NCBI GenBank assembly: GCA_937921035.1
Contig: CALEUL010000057.1
Location: forward strand, 1 to 38,922
Length of the DNA: 38,922 nt
Source of the DNA: an uncultured Porphyromonadaceae bacterium
GTDB lineage: Bacteria > Bacteroidota > Bacteroidia > Bacteroidales > Muribaculaceae
Direction of reading: 5' to 3'
Shown: one piece after another, positions 34,347 through 38,922 of the stretch
Position numbering within the stretch: position 1 is the stretch's first letter
Layout of the letters: each line of letters begins with the position of its first letter
Notes under the pieces: model-generated
Databases searched by the model: none
The model's input: the letters and a program-made list of their open reading frames with translations, nothing else
Told to the model about the DNA's origin: nothing
Program-made: the position numbers and the translations under genes

Positions 34347-35411
34347 TTACAGAGAAGCTTCCATGAAAGCCTTGGAAGCGGCGAGCGCATCGGCTTCCGA
34401 CACGGGAGCGTAGGGGTCATCGTCCTTCTTGGTGTCGACGACTCCCGAAGTGGGAGCAGCGGGTTCCTTGCGAAGGTCGGCGATGGTCTTGTCCTTCTCG
34501 GCGATAGAAGATTTGAGATCCGCGATTTCCTTGTCCTTGTCGGCGACAGAGGAATTGAGCGAGTCGATGGTCTTCTTGTTCTCGTCGAGCGTGTCGTTAA
34601 CCTTGTCGACCTGCTCGGCCGAAAGAGTGAGCTTGTCATCCGACATCGCCAGCGTAGCGCCCAGGAGCGCAGAGAGAGCTGTGATTTTAGCCATGATTGG
34701 AGATTTTTTTGCGGCGCCCTCGGGGTCGTTGTCGGGTGCCTGGGTTGAGAATGAAGATTGGAGGAATGAGAAGAAGCGCTCCATAATGGAGCCTTTCTTC
34801 TTGTTGAAATTGGGCGGGAGCGGTATTCCGGCCGAAACCATCGAGGACACAGTTGCAGGAGAAGGCTCGGGTTCCTTATCGTCGGCATTGTCGGTAATCT
34901 CGTCGACAAAGCCCCATTCGAGGGCTTGCTGAGCCGTCATCCACGCGCCTGTCTTCATCAGGGACAGCAACTCGTCCCTCGTCTTCTTGCAGCGCTTGGC
35001 ATATAAGCCGGCGATGCAGCCGTCGATTGTCGAGTTGTCATCCTTCATCTTTTCGAGCTCGGCGATATGAGCAGCGAGTTCGTCGGCGTTCATGTAATCC
35101 CACTCGAATACGAGAACCGAGCATTTGTGGACCAGGAAGAGCGCATCGGCATCGATGCTGACATGTTTTGCGCCCATGGCGGCGATTGTGGCCGCCGAGG
35201 CGTTCATGCCGACAAAGTGAACCGACACATTGCCGTGAAGCTTGAAGAGAGAGGAGATAGAGAGCGCGGTGTCTGTATCACCGCCAAGACTGTTGATCAG
35301 AACTTTTACCTCGGAGTCCTTGTGTTTTTCAAGGACGTAGTTAACCATGTCGGCATTGAAATCCCAATAGCCGACAGTGCCTCGAAGGAAAAGGTTGTAA
35401 TTTTTAGGCAT
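34347..35411 (-). CDS. Prohead protease (ClpP-like) fused to scaffold
   Basis: The 354-residue protein has a ClpP-like serine protease domain (1-185): substrate-binding strand INSLGGDTDTAL at 39-50, nucleophile S72 in MNASAAT, and H95 in FLVHK. The second half (about 220-335) is a coiled coil with Leu/Asp/Lys repeats (DKDKEIADLKSSIAEKDKT), a scaffold-like region. Protease-scaffold fusions are known in tailed phages: the scaffold guides capsid assembly and is then cleaved by its own protease. It is the first gene of the head operon, just under a late promoter. The MERFFSF stretch near 212 may be an internal start for a scaffold-only form. Confidence 0.85.
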   Translation of the reverse strand: MPKNYNLFLRGTVGYWDFNADMVNYVLEKHKDSEVKVLINSLGGDTDTALSISSLFKLHGNVSVHFVGMNASAATIAAMGAKHVSIDADALFLVHKCSVLVFEWDYMNADELAAHIAELEKMKDDNSTIDGCIAGLYAKRCKKTRDELLSLMKTGAWMTAQQALEWGFVDEITDNADDKEPEPSPATVSSMVSAGIPLPPNFNKKKGSIMERFFSFLQSSFSTQAPDNDPEGAAKKSPIMAKITALSALLGATLAMSDDKLTLSAEQVDKVNDTLDENKKTIDSLNSSVADKDKEIADLKSSIAEKDKTIADLRKEPAAPTSGVVDTKKDDDPYAPVSEADALAASKAFMEASL

Positions 35412-35433
35412 AGTTCCGTAATGAATTATGCCA

Positions 35434-35468
35434 CAAAATTAGCGACCTGTCTGGGGCCGCTAAAAGAC
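35434..35468 (-). promoter_or_regulatory. Late promoter of the head/packaging operon
   Basis: GTCTTTTA (35468-35461), 19 bases, TAATTTTG (35441-35434) on the - strand. It overlaps the end of the upstream gene and leads into the protease-scaffold ATG at 35411. Confidence 0.85.
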
Positions 35469-35887
35469 TATAAAACGCAGGGAAGCACCGATTTTTGGGC
35501 CACATGCGTTATCTTGTAAGTACGCAGGGCCGCGTCGCCGTCAGGGGAGCCGGCAGTATCGGTGTAATTTATTATCGGGTATTTAGGTTCGCGTGCGCCT
35601 ACGAGATACTGTTTGCCCGAGGCCACAGTGAGAACGAAGGCCAGCCACTCGCCTTCGGGCAGTTTCTCGTTGGTTGAAAATTCGAGGGTTGATTTTTCCT
35701 GACGTGAGCCATTTACTATTGAACCATCCCATTTGAGAGAAGGCTGCCCGTAAAATTTAACGGTAACAGCAGGGAGTGCCAGGGCGACGAGCGCTCCGCT
35801 GATTGAAGCATACATTACATGCGGCTGAATGTCGGAGCAGCGCACCATTTGAATTTTGACGATGCCGGGGAGAGTGTTAGTTTGCAT
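35468..35887 (-). CDS. Hypothetical phage protein
   Basis: The 139-residue protein has a moderately hydrophobic segment near 25-46 (MYASISGALVALALPAVTVK), too short of charge contrast to call a membrane helix. The rest is beta-like (GEWLAFVLTVASGKQYLVGA). It is separated from neighbours by promoter regions on both sides. No family is recognised. It lies just above the late head operon, so it could be an early-to-late gene or a virion component. Confidence 0.55.
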   Translation of the reverse strand: MQTNTLPGIVKIQMVRCSDIQPHVMYASISGALVALALPAVTVKFYGQPSLKWDGSIVNGSRQEKSTLEFSTNEKLPEGEWLAFVLTVASGKQYLVGAREPKYPIINYTDTAGSPDGDAALRTYKITHVAQKSVLPCVL

Positions 35888-35933
35888 GAGCGTTCGTTTT
35901 TCTTTGCGGGTGTTTTAATTTAGCGGAGCAAAG

Positions 35934-35946
35934 CGTCCTTTGGACG
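35934..35946. terminator. Small CGTCC/GGACG hairpin
   Basis: CGTCC (35934-35938), loop TTT, GGACG (35942-35946), with T-rich sequence on both sides, lies between the genes ending at 36023 and starting at 35887. The 135-base gap 35888-36022 holds no gene and no clear TAnnTTTG box. The hairpin may terminate the 155-aa gene. Confidence 0.4.
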
Positions 35947-36022
35947 GTTTGGGCGTTTTGTTTGGTTTGGGGGAAATGTGCAGTTTGGTAAAAATCAATG
36001 CGTTAATCAATGAAATTTAACA

Positions 36023-36490
36023 CTATTTAACGCCATTTGATTTTAGGCTTTTTTCGCGCTGACGGTAGAACATTTGACGGATCGCTTCCCAGTTGCGTTC
36101 CGTCTTGTCGATGCCGTGAGTCTCCATGAAAGCATAAATGATGTCAGTGATTGAAATGTCCTGATTGTAGAAAACGGACAGCTCCTTGTCGATGCACGTT
36201 TTGAAATTACGTTTGATTGCCGACACGACCGCCTTCTGGCCGTCGCGGCCGAGGTAATTGTGTTGGTCGGGGTTCATGCCCTTAAAGGTGGGGACCTCGA
36301 CAGGCAGGAGCTCCGACACGTCGCCCGGGTCGAATCCGTGCGGCTGTCTGCGCAAGAAAGTGGAGAGGATTGAATGGATGTTGCTGCCGCGCTCGAATTC
36401 GACGCGGCCGGTTACGGGGTTCCAGTAGTCGTGCCGGAGCCATTGGTCGAGGTATGAAGGAACTTTAAGGTAGATGCTGTAATTTGACAT
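36023..36490 (-). CDS. Hypothetical protein, candidate regulator
   Basis: Starting at the ATG at 36490 this is 155 residues. The chain is mixed helical with YSIYLKVPSYLDQWLRHDYW at the start, a central stretch with FNPGD-like turns, and a basic C-terminus (YRQREKSLKSNGVK). No family is recognised. It has its own promoter-like box (36530-36537) and sits beside operator-like repeats, which makes a DNA-binding regulator possible, but that is context only. The ORF could start at 36532, but that would overlap the promoter box. Confidence 0.5.
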   Translation of the reverse strand: MSNYSIYLKVPSYLDQWLRHDYWNPVTGRVEFERGSNIHSILSTFLRRQPHGFDPGDVSELLPVEVPTFKGMNPDQHNYLGRDGQKAVVSAIKRNFKTCIDKELSVFYNQDISITDIIYAFMETHGIDKTERNWEAIRQMFYRQREKSLKSNGVK

Positions 36491-36529
36491 ACGCTGGAGC
36501 TGAAGAGAAAACCTATTGAAAACTAAGTG

Positions 36530-36537
36530 CAAAGTTA
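36530..36537 (-). promoter_or_regulatory. TAnnTTTG box upstream of the 155-aa gene
   Basis: TAACTTTG on the - strand, about 40 bases above the ATG at 36490. No GTCTTTTA or clean TTTG lies at the -33 position, so this is a different promoter class from the late ones, perhaps activator-dependent. Confidence 0.45.
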
Positions 36538-36633
36538 AGTAAAAATTTCGGGGATGGTTAAATTTACATTAACAATTCCCGAATTTGCTTCTGCATCTGT
36601 TGGAAAAAGCAAAGCGGTAGGTCGTTTTCGGTC

Positions 36634-36831
36634 GTACATTCGTGCGCTTTTTCGTAAACGGCGCAGTATCAGCGGAGTAAAAGCGCACTTTTTCCACCCT
36701 GAAAAGTGCGCTGAAAGTGCCGGTCATCGGCAAATTTGTACATTAGTGCAGACGTACCGAAAAGTGCAAAATTAGTGCGCTATATAAGCCGCTGATTTAC
36801 AAACGCAAACGCGCTCTCTGTACGAATGTAC
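36634..36831. promoter_or_regulatory. Operator-like repeats GTACATTMGTRC
   Basis: GTACATTCGTGC (36634-36645), GTACATTAGTGC (36738-36749) and, on the other strand, GTACATTCGTAC (36820-36831) are versions of one 12-bp near-palindrome. A fourth, identical to the last, overlaps the late lysis promoter at 28204-28215. Several AAAAGTGC/TTAGTGC half-sites lie between them. This is what a repressor or activator operator set looks like. Confidence 0.5.
36682..36712. promoter_or_regulatory. Perfect 11-bp inverted repeat AGCGCACTTTT
   Basis: AGCGCACTTTT (36682-36692) and AAAAGTGCGCT (36702-36712) are a perfect inverted repeat with a 9-base gap. It lies in the gene-free region 36533-37336, among other AAAAGTGC copies. 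It could be a regulator site or a hairpin; flanking T/A runs would allow terminator activity too. Confidence 0.5.
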
Positions 36832-36879
36832 TTTTATTTTTACTTTATTACACACAAGAAAAAAAATATTATTGGGAAT

Positions 36880-36895
36880 TGTTTCACGTGGAACA
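36880..36895 (+). promoter_or_regulatory. parS: parS centromere site
   Basis: TGTTTCACGTGGAACA is identical to the reverse complement of the classical Bacillus subtilis parS sequence, TGTTCCACGTGAAACA, which is the consensus across many bacteria. ParB loads here and spreads along DNA. No parA or parB gene is in the window, so the host ParB is the obvious ligand, unless par genes lie beyond the right edge. Confidence 0.8.
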
Positions 36896-36955
36896 TAAAA
36901 AGCTGAATAATAACATCTTACCCGAAATGTAAGAGGGTAAAAAGGTTCATGTGCC

Positions 36956-36996
36956 CCCGCGCCCCCACGATGGTCGAGATGTGGGTTGTGCGCGGG
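36956..36996. other. Large GC hairpin beside parS
   Basis: CCCGCGC (36956-36962) pairs with GCGCGGG (36990-36996) and inside it CCCAC (36964-36968) pairs with GTGGG (36981-36985). Sequence up to 37090 is GC-rich and similar in style to the structured region at 7860-9090. It may be part of an RNA or an extruded DNA structure. Confidence 0.45.
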
Positions 36997-37098
36997 TACG
37001 GACGCACGGCTGCACCTTCTCCAATCTTCCCTGCCTTGGGGACGCGGGGGAGAGCCGCGAAGCGGTCGGAGGAGTGTGGATAAGTGCGCCCGCAAATG

Positions 37099-37130
37099 TT
37101 TGCTTAAGACCTTGACAATAGCTAACTTTG
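37099..37130 (+). promoter_or_regulatory. Host-type promoter pointing rightward
   Basis: TTTG (37099-37102), 20 bases, TAACTTTG (37123-37130) on the + strand is a good Bacteroidetes promoter. It reads toward the 3' ends of the early genes, antisense to them. Confidence 0.6.
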
Positions 37131-37136
37131 CGCTTA

Positions 37137-37312
37137 TAATACCACTCTTTGCGCATATACATGCGAAAGAAGATGTATATACATATAGCTTCCAATAGGA
37201 TAATAAATAGTTTGTGCGGATGTTATCAATTACCGACATCACGTCAGTAAGTGCCAACAATAGCATCCTATCAACAGTAAGCGCCGCCTCGATGTGATAT
37301 CGGGGCGGCGCT
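37137..37312 (+). ncRNA. Candidate ~175-base antisense-direction RNA with end hairpin
   Basis: From the promoter at 37099-37130 the + strand runs with no gene to a strong hairpin, AGCGCCGCC (37280-37288) with GGCGGCGCT (37304-37312) and an inner CGAT/ATCG stem. The hairpin also lies 25 bases beyond the stop of the 37337-37639 gene and may terminate that operon as well. A small RNA or a short leader are both possible. Confidence 0.4.
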
Positions 37313-37336
37313 GGTTTGAAAAATGTTCAGCGACAA

Positions 37337-37639
37337 TCAGAGTTCGATGTGCTTCAGGAGCCATCCGAACGAGCCGGCGGAATTGTGGCCGGGCTTGTAA
37401 CCGAGAACGGCCAGAACGCGGTTCACGTCGGACTGTGAAATATCGGCCATGTCGGAGAGGGCCGTAATTATATCGTCCGTCGACATAACGGTAACTCCGG
37501 GGCCGAACTGGTCGACGGGTACATAACCCTCGAGGAAGCGGCCGAGGATTACTGCATTGGGGTCGACGGGGTTTTCTTTATCTTTCCTGATGCCCTCGAC
37601 TCCTTTGCGCAGGGCATCAAGGCGGTCATTCATGCTCAT
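37337..37639 (-). CDS. Hypothetical early protein
   Basis: The 100-residue protein has a charged helical start (RLDALRKGVEGIRKDKE) and a helical-bundle-like end (DDIITALSDMADISQSDVNRVLAV). No family is recognised. It overlaps the gene upstream by 4 bp and is last in the small-gene operon. Confidence 0.6.
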   Translation of the reverse strand: MSMNDRLDALRKGVEGIRKDKENPVDPNAVILGRFLEGYVPVDQFGPGVTVMSTDDIITALSDMADISQSDVNRVLAVLGYKPGHNSAGSFGWLLKHIEL

Positions 37640-37854
37640 TGTTGTTCAGTGTTAGTGTAGGTTGGTATTAAGTTGTTTCGCTCGATGTATTCAGAGAGGG
37701 CATCGCGGAGAGTGATAAGGTCCTCGGCGCACTCCAGTTGGATATCCTGAATGTACTCGTCGCCGATATTCGCCTGGACCTCGTAGAGGGACGAGTCGAA
37801 GCTGCCGTCCGTCGAATATACGTCGCGGCGGCTTATGGAGATTTCGGCTTTCAT
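37636..37854 (-). CDS. Small acidic hypothetical protein
   Basis: The 72-residue protein is acidic, with beta-like VYSTDGSFDSSLYEVQANIG and a helix ECAEDLITLRDALSEYIERN. No family is recognised. It overlaps both neighbouring genes by 4 bp, indicating translational coupling. Confidence 0.6.
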   Translation of the reverse strand: MKAEISISRRDVYSTDGSFDSSLYEVQANIGDEYIQDIQLECAEDLITLRDALSEYIERNNLIPTYTNTEQQ

Positions 37855-38219
37855 TTGGCACCTCCTTTTGTAAGAGCGACGGCCTCCGGGATTGTAGCCG
37901 TGCGCGCCACACGGTGGTAGAACATGCGGAAGTATGGCTGCTTGTCGAAATCGACACCATCGGAGACCGGGTAGGCTGTAATTTGGCCGTAGTTCTCAGA
38001 GCGGTCGATTACATGGTCGACGTAAGTAGCACGGCCACGAGAAAACCGGCTGTCGGCAATACGGGCTTGCTCCTGCAACGCTATGGCGATTTTAAAGGGA
38101 GCGTCATCGCCCTGCACAAGCACGTCCTCGAAGCGCTTTGCTATCTCCTGAAGGTATTGTCCTTTGGCAGACTTACCCGAAGTGGAGAAGATCTGCACGG
38201 TATCGAAGAAGAACATCAT
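37851..38219 (-). CDS. Hypothetical protein
   Basis: The 122-residue protein is a mixed alpha/beta chain with FAIALQEQARI-like helices and the pattern RATYVDHVIDRSENYGQIT. No catalytic or membrane motif is seen. It overlaps its neighbours by 4 bp. Confidence 0.6.
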   Translation of the reverse strand: MMFFFDTVQIFSTSGKSAKGQYLQEIAKRFEDVLVQGDDAPFKIAIALQEQARIADSRFSRGRATYVDHVIDRSENYGQITAYPVSDGVDFDKQPYFRMFYHRVARTATIPEAVALTKGGAK

Positions 38220-38509
38220 TTTGCGCCTCCTTTCTTGAAGTGGTTGCGGCCATCGGCGGAGAGTTCGTAGGGTCCGTGGCCATTAAAGTCGTACCATTCG
38301 CCGCCCGGGAGAGCCTTGCCGATGTAATCCCACCGGTGGTAATAGTCATTGTAGACGTAGAGCATGACCTGTTCGCCTCGCTCGTCGGCGAGCTTATGAG
38401 CCTGTCGACGGATATACACCCAGTCAGCTTCGCCTTTTTCGAGCTCGATGCGAGAAACGTGAGCCGGGTAAAGGAACGACTCGAAGCGGTATTGAACAGT
38501 TTTAGCCAT
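38216..38509 (-). CDS. Hypothetical protein
   Basis: The 97-residue protein is rich in Tyr and Trp (YNDYYHRWDYIG, then GGEWYDFNGHGPYEL), as seen in small DNA-mimic or adaptor proteins, though no family is recognised. It overlaps the upstream gene by 1 bp. Ends in a basic KKGGAK, as does its downstream neighbour (KGGAK). Confidence 0.6.
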   Translation of the reverse strand: MAKTVQYRFESFLYPAHVSRIELEKGEADWVYIRRQAHKLADERGEQVMLYVYNDYYHRWDYIGKALPGGEWYDFNGHGPYELSADGRNHFKKGGAK

Positions 38510-38919
38510 TATTCTTCACCTCCTTCCTCCGGCATCGGCATACGTGTGGCTCGAATAGCCCAGACAATGCCCCAGGGCATGCCGAGAAGGCAATCGAAGG
38601 CGACGGCTTCCTGCGACTCGATTGTGTTGTTTATTGATAGAATGTGCCAGTACATGGCGGCAAGAACGAGGACGGCCACGACGGTCGAGACCTTTCCCGA
38701 GAATGTGGCGCGGATGATGCGCACCGGCGTACAGTTGCACCGCGTCCAGTTCCATGCCTTCGAGAGGGCGCGGGAGAGGCGTACACTGACAGGGGTTGTA
38801 GAGTTCTTCGCAGGGCGAAGCGACTTTGTCGATGAGGCATCGATGTCGAGGCCGGTCAAGATTACGATTGGGCGGTTTGAGCTGCGCCCGGGAGCTTTAA
38901 AAAGAACTGTTTGTTGCAT
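38509..38919 (-). CDS. Membrane-anchored hypothetical protein at the window edge
   Basis: The 136-residue protein starts at the last ATG of the window and has a basic N-terminal half, one likely transmembrane helix near 80-97 (VVAVLVLAAMYWHIL) and a short acidic tail (MPMPEEGGEE). The gene may really start upstream, outside the window. No family is recognised. Confidence 0.5.
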   Translation of the reverse strand: MQQTVLFKAPGRSSNRPIVILTGLDIDASSTKSLRPAKNSTTPVSVRLSRALSKAWNWTRCNCTPVRIIRATFSGKVSTVVAVLVLAAMYWHILSINNTIESQEAVAFDCLLGMPWGIVWAIRATRMPMPEEGGEE

Positions 38920-38922
38920 GAT

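Noticed and set aside
33444..34748. 434-residue + strand frame opposite capsid and protease genes
   Set aside because: Same shadow effect over two well-supported genes; repetitive Val/Gly/Asp composition and no motif.
36772..37266. 164-residue - strand frame across the regulatory region
   Set aside because: It would cover parS, the GC hairpin and promoters, with odd composition and no family.
1..38922. CRISPR arrays, insertion sequences and tRNA genes
   Set aside because: I found no regularly spaced identical repeats, no transposase apart from the integrase, and no cloverleaf.

Overview
The window is most of an integrated tailed phage (siphovirus-like) from a Bacteroidales host. The host call rests on promoters with the Bacteroidetes TAnnTTTG box, protein families typical of Bacteroides prophages, and a Bacteroides-type diversity-generating retroelement (DGR). 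A tyrosine integrase lies at the left edge on the + strand. Every other confident gene is on the - strand, so the phage reads right to left. The other phage end and most early/replication genes lie beyond the right edge.

Layout in the direction of transcription. At 38919-37337 are five small overlapping early-type genes. At 37336-36491 is a regulatory stretch holding a perfect 16-bp parS centromere sequence, operator-like repeats, strong hairpins and a + strand promoter. It is followed by a 155-aa protein and a 139-aa protein. At 35411-28242 is the head and packaging block: ClpP-type protease fused to a scaffold, major capsid protein, a structural protein, a ComF-like phosphoribosyltransferase, an unknown gene, a PLD-like protein, a small HTH-like protein, and small and large terminase. 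At 28173-26487 is the lysis block: small membrane proteins, amidase and a one-gene (u-)spanin candidate. At 26486-25015 are a noncoding stretch with a + strand promoter, a small ORF and a protein ending in a MutS domain I. At 24885-19668 are a tail-associated protein, portal and connector genes. At 19610-11259 are a 2253-aa fiber and two paralogous receptor-binding proteins, the second being the DGR target. At 11112-9095 are avd, the template repeat and the reverse transcriptase. At 9090-7640 is a GC-rich, gene-free, heavily structured region with at least two diverged ~355-bp tandem modules. At 7636-1366 are a 72-aa membrane protein, the tape measure and a tail-tip protein.

Two results stand out. 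First, five of the late transcription units start with the same promoter, GTCTTTTA, exactly 19 bases, then TAnnTTTG. The usual Bacteroidetes -33 TTTG is replaced by GTCTTTTA, which implies a phage-specific late activator not obvious in the window. Second, the DGR is complete and looks active: template and variable repeats differ at 17 positions, and every one is a template adenine. The large structured region beside the RT, the host-type parS site without par genes, and the MutS mismatch-recognition domain are further candidates for undescribed biology.
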